Below are positions 53,960 through 63,687 of a stretch of DNA of 64,000 nucleotides, piece by piece. The notes beneath the pieces are model-generated. The model ran no database searches. It was given only the letters and a program-made list of their open reading frames with translations, and was not told where the DNA came from. Each line of letters opens with the position of its first letter. Positions within the stretch are counted from its first letter, which is position 1. The stretch lies in assembly GCA_019309565.1 (NCBI GenBank), contig JAFDFZ010000003.1, positions 1-64,000 on the forward strand. Direction: 5' to 3'. This DNA is from Deltaproteobacteria bacterium (GTDB lineage: Bacteria > Desulfobacterota > Desulfobacteria > Desulfobacterales > SURF-15). A program made the position numbers and the translations under genes.

Positions 53960-55420
53960 TTACTTGATAAGCCCTTTCCAGAAAGGTGAAAGCGCTCCCC
54001 CCTTAAACGGCCCATCACACCATCCCTTGAGGCTGAATGCTCCATGCACGTATCGGTAATCCTTAAGATACTCTGGAATATCACCATTTGCATCCTCGTG
54101 GGCAAGCTGAAGCATCTGCTTGCAAATATCAGGATTTTGATCCGCTATGTTGGCTGTCAACTTTGGGTCGTTTCTTATATCATATAGCAGGGGCTCCTCC
54201 CCCCAAAGCCCCGCATTGAACCACCACCTGTCAGTAATGACAGATATGACAGCCCCCCAGCCAATGGTTACATGATCCCGAACAGTTATGGATTTGTCAG
54301 ACACTGCCGGCCAGAAATTACGCCCCTCCATTGACTCCGGCATCTCCACTCCAATCAGCCCGAGAAGTGTTGCAGTGAGATCAAAGTTTTGAAGCAGCAT
54401 GTGATTTACCGTTCCTGCACCCTCACCGGAAGGATGACGGATCATAAGAACCAGATCCGCGACCCCTCGCGTAACGGGGTAGGCCTGCTTGCTGACAAGT
54501 CCTTTGTCAACCGGCTCATAGCCAAGGTTATGGCCATGGTCGCTGATGACAACCACGATGCTGTCCTCCCATCTACCGGTAACTTTCAAGGTATCGATAA
54601 AGTGGCCGAACCATCGGTCACACAAGCTAACCTCACCCGCGTAGTTTGCCTGCAATCTCTTAAGCTCTTTCTCTGTTACACACTGCTTCCAGTGGCCGTA
54701 AGGAGATTGTATCAGATCCGCAACTTCATCGTCTGAGTCGTACATTTTACGGTAATATTTCGGGGGATCCCATGGCTCATGGGGGTCAAAGGAATCAACC
54801 ACCATGAAAACCTTATCGGCTTGCTGGTTTTCGAAAAGCCAGTTTGATGCCTCCCTGAACACCATCGCCGGAAAATAGTCTTCTTCCGAGCGGCGGAAAG
54901 TTGTATTGGCAACCATCGCCCGCATGCAGTCAACCACGTGTTTTTCCTGTTTCATGCGCTCATTCAGGTGTTTATCAAGAATATGATCACTTAATTCGAC
55001 CTTCATTTTAAAAGGATCTAACTCCTGGCCTCGGACAAACAGCCAGGTATCAAATCCCCGGTGGTAGTTACCCGCAGGCTTAAACATATGAAAGCAGTCG
55101 GAAATCATAGCTGTCCTGTATCCCTCATCTCTAAGGATTTCACTAACCGTCTTTTCGGTTTCCGGAAGAGGCCCCCATCCGGGTACAGCCGGTGCGATCT
55201 TGGCCTTATCGTAACCATAAACCCTGAAAGGATAGACTCTTTTACCCGTGTGCAAGGCGCGCCGGACGGGCAAAGTGGGAAGAGAGTCCGCATAACAACT
55301 TGTAAATACAACAGATTCTTTGGCAAACGCATCGAGATTGGGTGTTTTGATCCAATCATTTCCGTAAGCTCCGATATGATCCTGACGCAAGGTGTCAAAA
55401 ATAACCAGTATAATGTTCAT
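53960..55420 (-). CDS. Sulfatase/alkaline phosphatase-fold hydrolase with Thr at the nucleophile position
   Basis: About 486 residues. The start MNIILVIFDTLRQDHIGAYG has AAGGAG upstream; a longer frame from 55516 lacks one. Metal ligands are in VIFDTLRQDH and VISDHGHNLGY. The sulfatase consensus C/S-x-P-x-R-x4-T-G reads T49-LPVRRALH-TG, so the formylglycine Cys or Ser is Thr. Thr nucleophiles are known in phosphodiesterase and phosphonate hydrolase members of the superfamily, so this is more likely a phosphoester or phosphonate hydrolase. No signal peptide. The flanking genes give no clue to the substrate. Confidence 0.85.
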   Translation of the reverse strand: MNIILVIFDTLRQDHIGAYGNDWIKTPNLDAFAKESVVFTSCYADSLPTLPVRRALHTGKRVYPFRVYGYDKAKIAPAVPGWGPLPETEKTVSEILRDEGYRTAMISDCFHMFKPAGNYHRGFDTWLFVRGQELDPFKMKVELSDHILDKHLNERMKQEKHVVDCMRAMVANTTFRRSEEDYFPAMVFREASNWLFENQQADKVFMVVDSFDPHEPWDPPKYYRKMYDSDDEVADLIQSPYGHWKQCVTEKELKRLQANYAGEVSLCDRWFGHFIDTLKVTGRWEDSIVVVISDHGHNLGYEPVDKGLVSKQAYPVTRGVADLVLMIRHPSGEGAGTVNHMLLQNFDLTATLLGLIGVEMPESMEGRNFWPAVSDKSITVRDHVTIGWGAVISVITDRWWFNAGLWGEEPLLYDIRNDPKLTANIADQNPDICKQMLQLAHEDANGDIPEYLKDYRYVHGAFSLKGWCDGPFKGGALSPFWKGLIK

Positions 55421-55648
55421 TGATCGCTCCTTTCCGCTAAGGTTTTTAATATTATCCCTTTTATATTGACTTTGCGCTTGGCTCGTAAAATAATCGATAA
55501 CATCCATATAAATCAAGTCTGTTCTATGTTCATAGTTCTTTGCAAAACGGCAGCCTTCTCGGCCGCTGCCTGAAACCCGGGGAGCTGGTGTAGTTTATCT
55601 ATCTGTTAAACGTGGTTATGGGCTTTTAACAAAAGTTAAGGAAGGGAT

Positions 55649-56548
55649 ATGATGAACGGGCATATCCGCTTATCGAAAAAACCGATTCAGATGATCGTTC
55701 CATCAGATGTGGGCTCCAACATCGATGTTCAGGCGCGGCTGCTGGCAGAAGCAGCCGGGCCTCTTCTGGGAAATTCGATAACCATCGTCAACAAACCTGG
55801 AAAAAGAACCGTTTTCGGGGTAACCGAGGCACTCGAGGCACCGGCCGATGGTTATACACTAATTTTTTTGATTATTCCTTCCATCGCCATACAGCCCTAT
55901 TTGCACGGCATCCCGTATACCTATAGAGATCTTGTACCCGTAGCGAACGTTTCGGAAACCTATATTATGCTTTATTGCAACATGGATTCGCCCTGGAGGA
56001 CGCTTGAAGAATTTATCGGTTATGCACAACATACCCGCACCATTATTGGCTGCAGCGGCATGGGCATGTTGCCTCACATTGCAGGCATCGAGCTTGCAAA
56101 GAAAGCCGAGGCAGCGTTTTCATATGTCGGCTATCCCTCTTCGCATCATGCGATTGAAGCATTAATGGAAAAAAAAACGGACGTCGCCCTTGTTTTGTCC
56201 TCTGCCCATGATGAAAAACTACGGACACTTGCCATATTCGAGCCTGAACGAAAACCCTCTCTTCCCCGGGTTCCAACAGCCAAGGAGCAGGGATACGATG
56301 TGATTGGATATGTAAGGGACAGCATTGCGGTCAAGAAGGGAACACCTCCGGAAATCATCGATGCATTGGGAGATGCTTTTAAGAAGGCTCTTGTAACCCC
56401 CCAGATACAATCCGCCTTTTTCAGCCGTAAAACCGAAATAAAATATCTAAACAGCAAGGATACCATGAAACTTTGGATATCTGCGGTTAAGGCTTACCGT
56501 TGGGTGTTCGATGAGATCAGACAAACACAAGAATCTGCCCGAACATAA
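55649..56548 (+). CDS. Tripartite tricarboxylate transporter solute-binding protein (TctC/Bug-like), no signal peptide
   Basis: 299 residues. TctC/Bug features: IQMIVPSDVGSNIDVQARLL, IVNKPGKRTVFGVTEALEAP, ADGYTLIFLIIPSIAI, and C-terminal VPTAKEQGYDVIGYVRDSIA, then KGTPPEIIDALGDAFKKAL. Normal family members start with a signal peptide; this one begins MMNGHIRLSKKPIQMI with no hydrophobic segment, although AAGGAAGGG precedes the ATG. No tctAB genes are near. It may be cytoplasmic, a regulator-like derivative, or missing its leader. Confidence 0.75.
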   Translation: MMNGHIRLSKKPIQMIVPSDVGSNIDVQARLLAEAAGPLLGNSITIVNKPGKRTVFGVTEALEAPADGYTLIFLIIPSIAIQPYLHGIPYTYRDLVPVANVSETYIMLYCNMDSPWRTLEEFIGYAQHTRTIIGCSGMGMLPHIAGIELAKKAEAAFSYVGYPSSHHAIEALMEKKTDVALVLSSAHDEKLRTLAIFEPERKPSLPRVPTAKEQGYDVIGYVRDSIAVKKGTPPEIIDALGDAFKKALVTPQIQSAFFSRKTEIKYLNSKDTMKLWISAVKAYRWVFDEIRQTQESART

Positions 56549-56625
56549 TTTATAATTTTCACTTGATATTCGAGCCCTAAATATGTTTTGTTTTAGGAGC
56601 AGTTTTTAAGATAAAAGGATTTTAT

Positions 56626-57366
56626 ATGATTCAATCGCACACCATAAAGACCCCTAATCGGTCGTCGGGACGGAATAAGAACCGATGCTTGTCTTGCGGA
56701 ACATCAGTGAACATGGGCAAGCGCCGGTATTGTTCCATAGAATGCCGCCAGTATCTGCGGCATCAATTAAACGTCCGCACGGGGCTGCTTAAAGCGCTCA
56801 ATACAAGATACGCGACCTTTTATTTTAATGATTCCCTGATCTTTATGGATGTCTTGCCTTTTGATGCCATTGAAATTTTCAGCTTTATATTCCCTCGTTC
56901 CCAAAACGGAAAACCCGTGGAGGACTTCAAAAGGATGGCGGATCATCTGGGAAACGCATGGTGGGCAGAAGTTCGGCGAACCCGAAGACGGTATTTGGCC
57001 TCCCGGCACCTGCTTGAGCAGGCCAGCAGAAACCACGCCCGGCTGGAGTCCATCAAGCCGTTTGAAATTAAGAAACCGGCTCATATTGGAAACTCCATTA
57101 TCCACCTGAAGCTGGATCGAGCCCAACTGGAAGACCCGCAACTGCTTCACATCATCAAGCAGGCATACCGTCGCCAGGCAAAAAAATACCATCCAGATCA
57201 GGGAGGAGACGCAGCGGCATTTAGAAGAATCCACGAGGCATATCAACAGCTTCTCGTCTGGGCGGAAAGTCCCACCTTTGTCAAACGCCGTGGTTTCCCG
57301 GATAAATGGTTTTATGACGGCATAAGAAACCGATGGATTCAACCCACTCCTTATCCCGGAATCTAA
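56626..57366 (+). CDS. J-domain protein with N-terminal zinc finger
   Basis: 246 residues. Near the N-terminus is a CxxC...CxxxC zinc motif (CLSCGTSVNMGKRRYCSIEC). The C-terminal part holds a J domain: AYRRQAKKYHPDQGGDAAAF with the HPD tripeptide, which stimulates Hsp70 ATPase. The Gly/Phe and Cys-rich regions of DnaJ are missing. The middle 100 residues have no recognised domain. A dedicated co-chaperone is likely; the client is unknown. Confidence 0.82.
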   Translation: MIQSHTIKTPNRSSGRNKNRCLSCGTSVNMGKRRYCSIECRQYLRHQLNVRTGLLKALNTRYATFYFNDSLIFMDVLPFDAIEIFSFIFPRSQNGKPVEDFKRMADHLGNAWWAEVRRTRRRYLASRHLLEQASRNHARLESIKPFEIKKPAHIGNSIIHLKLDRAQLEDPQLLHIIKQAYRRQAKKYHPDQGGDAAAFRRIHEAYQQLLVWAESPTFVKRRGFPDKWFYDGIRNRWIQPTPYPGI

Positions 57367-57424
57367 CTTCCCTCTTATAGAATTTCCGTGCGTAATCGGT
57401 TGGAAATTGCCATAAAGGATGCGT

Positions 57425-58360
57425 TTATTTGTAATCTTGGAACGCTTTCTCGTACCGTTTCCAGAAGCTTTCCAGGGTGAAGTGATGTTCCTGTGTTCCG
57501 TAATGTTCCACTGCAAAGCTGGCGCAAACTGCTCCCATCTGTGCACATACGGAAAGATCTTTTTTCATCACCAGTCCTTTGATGAGGCCTGCGCGGAAAG
57601 CGTCGCCGGCACCGGTTGGATCAATGACGGTTTCCGGCTCAACAGCCGATATGTTCAGCTCGCCGTCGCTGGTAAGGATAACGGAACCTTTCTCGGCCAG
57701 GGTGGTAATGATGGCCTGGGTTTTTTTCAGCATGTCTCTTTTTTTCAGGCTGGTGGTCTTCAATACCATCTCCAGTTCATAGTCGTTGGATACAAACATG
57801 CTTGAACCGGTGATCATCTCTTCAAGCTCATCTCCGGTAAGCGAAACGATCTGCTGACCAGGGTCGACAATATGTGAAATACCCGCCTTTTTGTAGTAAC
57901 GGCTGTATTGAATCATATCTTCAAGATTACCAGGGGAGATGATGGCAACCGCATCATCCCGCTGGATGCCGTCAAACTGAAACAGAGATGGATATTTCAT
58001 GGCCCCTGGATTGAATCCTGTAATCTGGTTGTCTGACATATCGGTGGTAATATAGGCGCCTGCCGTAAATTCTTCGGGAATTTCACGAATCCCGTCCAGG
58101 GGAAGACCAAGTTGTATCATGCGCCTTTTGTAAGTATCGAAATCTTTTCCCGCAGTTGCCAGCACAATCGGCTTTTCCCCCAGCAAAGCCAGATTATATG
58201 CAATATTGCCCGCGGTCCCCCCGCATCTTTCCGTCAGGCCGTTTACCATGAAGGATACGTTTAAGACATGTATCTTATCGGGTAAAATATGATCTGAAAA
58301 TTTACCTGGAAAATCCATGATTCGATCATAGGCCAGGGATCCTGATGTTAATATCTGCAT
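57425..58360 (-). CDS. PfkB-family carbohydrate/nucleoside kinase
   Basis: 311 residues. The N-terminal GTAGNIAYNLALLGEKPIVL and the C-terminal DPTGAGDAFRAGLIKGLVM (anion hole and catalytic Asp) mark a ribokinase-fold enzyme, closest in style to adenosine kinase. Substrate unknown. It sits upstream of an inositol cluster (with the amidase gene between them), so an inositol or sugar is possible, but it is on the opposite strand. Confidence 0.88.
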   Translation of the reverse strand: MQILTSGSLAYDRIMDFPGKFSDHILPDKIHVLNVSFMVNGLTERCGGTAGNIAYNLALLGEKPIVLATAGKDFDTYKRRMIQLGLPLDGIREIPEEFTAGAYITTDMSDNQITGFNPGAMKYPSLFQFDGIQRDDAVAIISPGNLEDMIQYSRYYKKAGISHIVDPGQQIVSLTGDELEEMITGSSMFVSNDYELEMVLKTTSLKKRDMLKKTQAIITTLAEKGSVILTSDGELNISAVEPETVIDPTGAGDAFRAGLIKGLVMKKDLSVCAQMGAVCASFAVEHYGTQEHHFTLESFWKRYEKAFQDYK

Positions 58361-58429
58361 GGTATTGTCTCTTATTTTAGAAATTCGCCATTCAAAATTA
58401 AAAACCCGTTTAAAAAGTATTCGCTAATT

Positions 58430-59881
58430 TCATTCCTGTTGGGCCCACGAAAGATCAGGGGTGCTTCGGTGCCATTGGGTAACCTGCTGAAATGCATGGC
58501 CCACCCGAAGCACCGTTTCTTCCTGAAACGGTTTTCCGTAAATCATCAGCCCCACCGGAGACCCTTTATTCGTAAATCCACATGGAATAGACAACCCGCA
58601 TAGGTTCAAAATATTACCGATGGAAGTGTTTCGTAAATAATCCAGGTTCCGAGCCGTATAGGTGTCCATGTCCGCATCGATTTCATCCACCTGAAGAGCA
58701 GGGATACGAGTTGTTGGAACAAGCAGCGCATCAATGTCTTTTAAGGTTTCAAGCGCTTCTGCCCGCAGACGCTTCCATTCCATTCTATTGAGCAAATAAT
58801 CGGATGCGAGAGCATCCTTTCCCTTTATCATACGAGCCGCAACGATCGGGTCCAGCTTCTCGTAATGTTCATCCAACAACTGTTGGTTGTTCGTGTAAGC
58901 TTCGGCAACAATGATCATCCCCCGTCGATTCAACTGCCAGGCAGCTTCTGCTTCCGGCAAATCTATGCTGTCAACGTATGCACCCAGGTTCTGAAACACG
59001 TTGCCACATTCCCGGACCGCCTTTTCAATCTCCGAGTCCACATCATCCCAGAAAACCCTTTCGGCAAACGCCAGTCTCAACCCTCGGACCCCCCTGTTCA
59101 AGCCGTTAAGCACGTCATGGACAGAAACGTTCCAGGTGGAATCATCTTTAAAATCAATACCCTGTAAAACATTATAGACCAAGGCGGCGTCTTCTACAGA
59201 CCTTGTCATGGGACCTACCGAGTCCATGCTTCCGCTTAATGGATAGACACCGGTTCTGCCGATTCTTCCTACAGTTGTCTTAAGCCCTGTTATGCCGCAC
59301 AGCGCCGCCGGTATGCGAACCGATCCTCCGGTATCACTTCCCAGTGCCATTGGTACCATCCCGGCTGCCACCGCAACCGCAGAACCACTGCTTGAACCGC
59401 CGGGGACATGCGGGGTGTTATGCCAGGGATTCTTTGGAGTTCCATGGTCGTGATTGATCCCAATCCCGCTGTAGGCAAGCTGAACCGTGTTGGTCTTTCC
59501 CAGAAAAATCATCCCGGTCTGAGCCAGCTTGCGGATGGCAACGGCATCTTCAGTGGCAATATTGTTTTCCAAAAGACGTGTTCCGGCAGATGTGGGGATA
59601 CCCCTCACATCGAAAAGATCTTTGGCCGCATAGGGGATCCCCTGTAAAGGTCCCAAATCCTGTCCTGCCCGCAGAGCTGCTTCCATGGCCCTGGCCTCTC
59701 CCATGGCACGTTCCCGACATACCATCCGGAAAGCGTTCAGGCTTTCATCCAGAGACTCGATACGTTCAAGGCAATGGGCGGTAAGCTCCACGGGGGAAAG
59801 CTTACCATCACGGATGTTTTGTGAAAGCTCTGAAATCGTCATGTAATGAAAGGGAGAATGGTTCACTGAGTGTACCCCCAT
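58430..59881 (-). CDS. Amidase signature family protein
   Basis: 483 residues. The Ser-cisSer-Lys triad is visible: Lys in YAAKDLFDV, cis-Ser in [14 protein letters not shown], nucleophile Ser in [17 protein letters not shown]. Family members hydrolyse amides such as indoleacetamide or urea derivatives, or work as GatA. No gatB or gatC is near and the C-terminus is not GatA-like, so it is a catabolic amidase. The first ATG (59881) has no ribosome site; ATG 59842 (MTISEL) is another possible start. Confidence 0.87.
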   Translation of the reverse strand: MGVHSVNHSPFHYMTISELSQNIRDGKLSPVELTAHCLERIESLDESLNAFRMVCRERAMGEARAMEAALRAGQDLGPLQGIPYAAKDLFDVRGIPTSAGTRLLENNIATEDAVAIRKLAQTGMIFLGKTNTVQLAYSGIGINHDHGTPKNPWHNTPHVPGGSSSGSAVAVAAGMVPMALGSDTGGSVRIPAALCGITGLKTTVGRIGRTGVYPLSGSMDSVGPMTRSVEDAALVYNVLQGIDFKDDSTWNVSVHDVLNGLNRGVRGLRLAFAERVFWDDVDSEIEKAVRECGNVFQNLGAYVDSIDLPEAEAAWQLNRRGMIIVAEAYTNNQQLLDEHYEKLDPIVAARMIKGKDALASDYLLNRMEWKRLRAEALETLKDIDALLVPTTRIPALQVDEIDADMDTYTARNLDYLRNTSIGNILNLCGLSIPCGFTNKGSPVGLMIYGKPFQEETVLRVGHAFQQVTQWHRSTPDLSWAQQE

Positions 59882-60397
59882 AAAAAATAGTGAACTAAAG
59901 TTTGAAGTGCCCTAAAGTGCCTAAAGTTAAGGAATTTGATCTATTTTTGAAATAAAAAAGCGAAGCGACACGTAATTTTATGCACTTTAGCTCACTTACA
60001 ACTGAATTCTTATTTCAAGTATCCTTAACGGGTGCACTTTTTCGGATTGAAGTATCACAAAGAGCGCAGAATCTCAATTTGCTGCAACAATTGTTTTTTG
60101 AGATGACAAAAGTATCGGATTTTGTCAATAGATCTCCACCAGTTATTTCATTCAAGGTAACATTTTAGCCATTATTTTGGGGTTTTTCACGAAGGAAAAA
60201 GGCCATCTCCCCGGTGGAGGGACACTTTCCAAAAAGCAAGATTGATACCATTTAATTAATCATACAGCCCCTCAGCTCAGCGGAAAGGGGAATCAACATT
60301 GACAAAACGGCAAAAGATGTTTAATGATTGGTATAATTTTATAAGAAGATGTTAACAAGATTTTTTGGGGCGCGACTCCATGGAGGTGGAGGTAATA
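59882..60397. other. Intergenic region upstream of the inositol cluster
   Basis: About 515 bases, no gene. An extended -10 promoter (TGGTATAAT, 60329-60337) is present; no good -35 sits 17 bases upstream (TTGACA at 60299 is 27 bases away). It would drive transcription rightward through the short reading frame at 60398. Confidence 0.4.
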
Positions 60398-60481
60398 ATG
60401 AATGATAATCATAAAAAAAACATAGGCGTTCTAAACGTTCCTCTTAACCCGTTCATTCCAGATCATCCAATACCACTTTAA
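60398..60481 (+). CDS. Very short peptide (27 residues) with strong ribosome site
   Basis: ATG at 60398 is preceded by GGAGGTGGAGGTAATA and encodes 27 residues ending LNPFIPDHPIPL. Its leader resembles the GGAGGTGGAATAGCT that precedes the inositol phosphate synthase gene 310 bases downstream. Could be a leader peptide, a small secreted peptide or an accident; no family known. Confidence 0.35.
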   Translation: MNDNHKKNIGVLNVPLNPFIPDHPIPL

Positions 60482-60709
60482 CACACCAAGCCAAAGCCGT
60501 TCTGGTCTGTCTTCAACAAAAGAGCCGGCTTTTCTTTTACCGATATTTAATTATTTAATATAAACGGGGGAAGGAAAGAATCTAAGTAATTCGAACCAAT
60601 CATAGGAACTGAACGTTAAGCACAGGTAAACTTCAGCAATCTCAGCCGAATTCGGTTTCGGTTTAATCTGTTTCTCGTACTAACTAAATAAGATGGAGGT
60701 GGAATAGCT

Positions 60710-61852
60710 ATGAATAATATCAGGATTGCTATTGCAGGAGTTGGTAATTGTGCCAGTTCTTTAATCCAGGGTATCCACTATTATCGGAAAAAGAATCCAG
60801 AGAATGCCATTGGATTGATGCATTGGGAAATTGGCGGGTATCGTCCATATGATATTGAAGTAGTTGCCGCGTTTGACATTGATAAGCGAAAAGTAGGCAA
60901 AGATGTGAACGAAGCCATTTTTTCCCTGCCTAATTGCACAACGGTTTTCTGTTCTGATTTAGCTCCATCTGGTGTCAGGGTCCAAATGGGACGTATTTTG
61001 GACGGTGTGTCGGAACATATGGCGGAATTTGAGGACAAGTATACGTTCATTCCGGCGGATCATTCGGAACCAGACAAGCATACCGTGGTAAATACGCTTA
61101 AAGAGACGGGGGCAGAGATCCTGCTCAACTACATGCCGGTGGGATCTGAGCGGGCGGCAAAGTTTTACGCAGAATGCGCTCTTGAAGCGGGGGTTGCGTT
61201 TATCAACAACATTCCTGTGTTTATTGCAAGCAACCCGGAATGGGCCAGTAGGTTTGAAGAAAAAAACGTTCCAATTATCGGCGATGACATCAAGTCTCAA
61301 CTGGGTGCCACCATAACCCACCGCGTATTGACCGATCTTTTCAAAAAGCGGGGAGTTAAGATCGAACGGACATATCAGCTCAACACGGGTGGAAATACCG
61401 ATTTTCTGAACATGTTAAATCGGCACCGGCTTTTTTCAAAAAAGAAATCGAAAACAGAAGCTGTCCAGTCCGTTGCTGCACGGCGTTTAAAGAACGAGAA
61501 CATACATATTGGTCCCAGTGACTGGGTGCCCTGGCAGAAGGATAACAAGGTATGCTTTATTCGAATGGAAGGCAAGCTGTTCGGCGATGTCCCCATGGAT
61601 CTTGAGCTTCGCCTGTCAGTAGAAGATTCCCCGAACTCAGCCGGAGTGGCTATCGACTCACTCAGATGTGCAAAGCTGGCTCTGGAACGCGGACAAGGTG
61701 GAGTTCTAGAAGCACCGTCCGCCTATTTTTGTAAGCATCCGCCTCGGCAATTTACAGATGATGAGGCATATCGAATGACCGAGGCATTCATTATGAAGCA
61801 ACCGGATAAGATTCATGAAATGTCTGATTATCGCCGCAGGCAGAGGAACTAG
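60710..61852 (+). CDS. Inositol-1-phosphate synthase family protein
   Basis: 380 residues. NAD-binding [20 protein letters not shown] at the N-terminus and [15 protein letters not shown], with the catalytic domain including [20 protein letters not shown] and [14 protein letters not shown]. These proteins convert glucose 6-phosphate to inositol 1-phosphate. ATGGAGGTGGAATAGCT precedes the ATG. The gene overlaps the next (cytidylyltransferase) by 38 bases, so the products probably act in sequence. Confidence 0.93.
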   Translation: MNNIRIAIAGVGNCASSLIQGIHYYRKKNPENAIGLMHWEIGGYRPYDIEVVAAFDIDKRKVGKDVNEAIFSLPNCTTVFCSDLAPSGVRVQMGRILDGVSEHMAEFEDKYTFIPADHSEPDKHTVVNTLKETGAEILLNYMPVGSERAAKFYAECALEAGVAFINNIPVFIASNPEWASRFEEKNVPIIGDDIKSQLGATITHRVLTDLFKKRGVKIERTYQLNTGGNTDFLNMLNRHRLFSKKKSKTEAVQSVAARRLKNENIHIGPSDWVPWQKDNKVCFIRMEGKLFGDVPMDLELRLSVEDSPNSAGVAIDSLRCAKLALERGQGGVLEAPSAYFCKHPPRQFTDDEAYRMTEAFIMKQPDKIHEMSDYRRRQRN

Positions 61853-63152
61853 GTTAGAACAAGCTGGCATAAGTAAACCCCTTATTCCGGTACTCGGTAT
61901 ACCGATCATCGAACGGATCATTCGAGCAGCGACCGTTGCCGGCATCAGGGAATTTTATGTCGTTTCAGGGTACAACCGGGCTGAGCTGAGGCAGTTTCTC
62001 GACAGAGTTGCGGGAAAACTTCAAATCGCCATCACCCACATTACAAATGAGCATTGGGAAAAGGGAAACGGTTTGTCCGTTTTAGTTGCCCAGGATTATA
62101 TTGCTGAAAATTTCTTACTCATGATGGGCGACCATTTGGTAGATCCATCGCTGCTTGAAAATTTGAAGAAATATCCGTTATCCGACGGCGAGATTGCTCT
62201 CGCCGTCGATCGGAATCTGAATACACCACTGGTGGATATGAATGACGTTACGAAAGTTAAGACGGCAGATGGGAAAGTGACCGCTATTGGAAAGGATCTT
62301 AAAGAATTCAATGGATTTGATACCGGTGTTTTCCTGTGTTCGCCGGTGATCTTCGACGCACTGGCTCGGAGTATCTCCCAGGACAAAGATGATTCCCTTT
62401 CAGGTGGAATCAGAAACCTTGCCGCCGAAGGAAAGGTCCGTGTCTATGATGTCGAAGATACCTTCTGGATCGATATCGACGACCAAAATGGTTTAAAAAA
62501 GGCTGAAAATGCATTAATTCAACAGGTTACCGGAAAATTTAACGACGGCCCCGTCTCCAGGTATATTAATCGACCATTGTCCCTGAGGCTCTCAAGACGC
62601 CTGGCAAAATTCACGATAAGCCCTAATCAGATTTCAGGCCTATCATTTTTATTCTCTATGTTAGCTGCCGGGCTTTTTTCCCTTGGAGGCTATATGAGCC
62701 TGCTGACCGGTGGATTTTTAGCTCAGGTTGCATCCATAATAGACGGTTGTGACGGAGAAATCGCCCGGTTGAAATGCTTGGAGAGCCCCTTTGGAGGCTG
62801 GTTCGATGCGGTTTTGGATAGATATGCAGATGCTTTCATGCTGCTTGGGCTTACCTGGCATGCCTATCTCTTATATTCTAAACCTGCCGTATTTCTCATT
62901 GGGTTTATGGCCATAATTGGATCCTTCATGGTAAGTTACACCGCCGATAAATACGATGGCCGCATGCAACACAGTGCTAAAGGCCACATCCGCATCGGAC
63001 GGGATATCAGGGTTTTTTTGATATTTCTTGGCTCTTTGCTCAATCAGGTTTTTTGGACACTTACAGTGGTTGCAACTGTTATGAATATAGAAACCGTAAG
63101 AAGAATCTATGTCTGTCGAACCGAAGCGGGAAATAGACCGGTTAAAAAATGA
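61815..63152 (+). CDS. Bifunctional inositol-phosphate cytidylyltransferase/CDP-alcohol phosphatidyltransferase
   Basis: 445 residues. The N-terminal domain is a nucleotidyltransferase ([20 protein letters not shown]). The C-terminal membrane domain has the CDP-alcohol phosphotransferase motif DGEIAR, eight residues, G, three, D, three, D ([22 protein letters not shown]), in about five spans. The same architecture makes di-myo-inositol phosphate in hyperthermophiles (IPCT/DIPPS); the start at 61815 is needed for the N-terminal motif and makes a true 38-base overlap. In this organism the product may be a soluble inositol phosphodiester or an inositol lipid. Confidence 0.88.
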   Translation: MKCLIIAAGRGTRLEQAGISKPLIPVLGIPIIERIIRAATVAGIREFYVVSGYNRAELRQFLDRVAGKLQIAITHITNEHWEKGNGLSVLVAQDYIAENFLLMMGDHLVDPSLLENLKKYPLSDGEIALAVDRNLNTPLVDMNDVTKVKTADGKVTAIGKDLKEFNGFDTGVFLCSPVIFDALARSISQDKDDSLSGGIRNLAAEGKVRVYDVEDTFWIDIDDQNGLKKAENALIQQVTGKFNDGPVSRYINRPLSLRLSRRLAKFTISPNQISGLSFLFSMLAAGLFSLGGYMSLLTGGFLAQVASIIDGCDGEIARLKCLESPFGGWFDAVLDRYADAFMLLGLTWHAYLLYSKPAVFLIGFMAIIGSFMVSYTADKYDGRMQHSAKGHIRIGRDIRVFLIFLGSLLNQVFWTLTVVATVMNIETVRRIYVCRTEAGNRPVKK

Positions 63153-63687
63153 AATATTAAGCATTATCTCAAGATCAAAAGTACCAGAAGATCTAGCCCA
63201 TGCACACAATACACTTGAATGGTTGTTTCGATTAAAACCCGATGCGGATAAGGTGCTGCAGATTTGTGCTGTAGGACATGATATCGAAAGGGCGATCGAC
63301 AATAGAAGGGTAAGGCGAGAGGACTACCTGGATTATGATGCATTTAAGGATGCTCATGCAAAGAACAGTGCGCTTGTGCTGAGAGAGATCATGCAGAATT
63401 ATCCTTTAAAAAAGGATTTTATGAACGAGGTTTTCACTATCGTATCCCGTCATGAGACCGGTGGTGATGTACGCTCTGATTTAATACGGGATGCCGATGC
63501 GCTTTCATTTTTTGATGTCAATCTCCCGCTTTTCCTTCGGCGTGAGGGATGGGAAAAGACTCTAAGCCGGTGTCTGTGGGGATATAAGAGAATATCCGAA
63601 ACAAAAAGACCCTTGGTGCTCAAGTTTGTGCATCATGATGATAAAATCAATAAGCTGATACAATATGTGACCAAAGAAGATCAATGA
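63109..63687 (+). CDS. HD-type phosphohydrolase-like protein (DUF4202-like)
   Basis: 192 residues. His and Asp pairs in EDLAHAHNTLEWLF and ICAVGHDIERAID, then IVSRHETGGD and IRDADALSFFDV, suggest a metal-dependent phosphohydrolase. It overlaps the preceding gene by 44 bases and the next by 4 bases. In the cluster it could dephosphorylate the product of the inositol pathway. Confidence 0.75.
   Translation: MSVEPKREIDRLKNEILSIISRSKVPEDLAHAHNTLEWLFRLKPDADKVLQICAVGHDIERAIDNRRVRREDYLDYDAFKDAHAKNSALVLREIMQNYPLKKDFMNEVFTIVSRHETGGDVRSDLIRDADALSFFDVNLPLFLRREGWEKTLSRCLWGYKRISETKRPLVLKFVHHDDKINKLIQYVTKEDQ

Noticed and set aside
60299-60337. TTGACA with TATAAT as a full sigma-70 promoter
   Set aside because: The spacer is 27 bases; only the extended -10 is credible.
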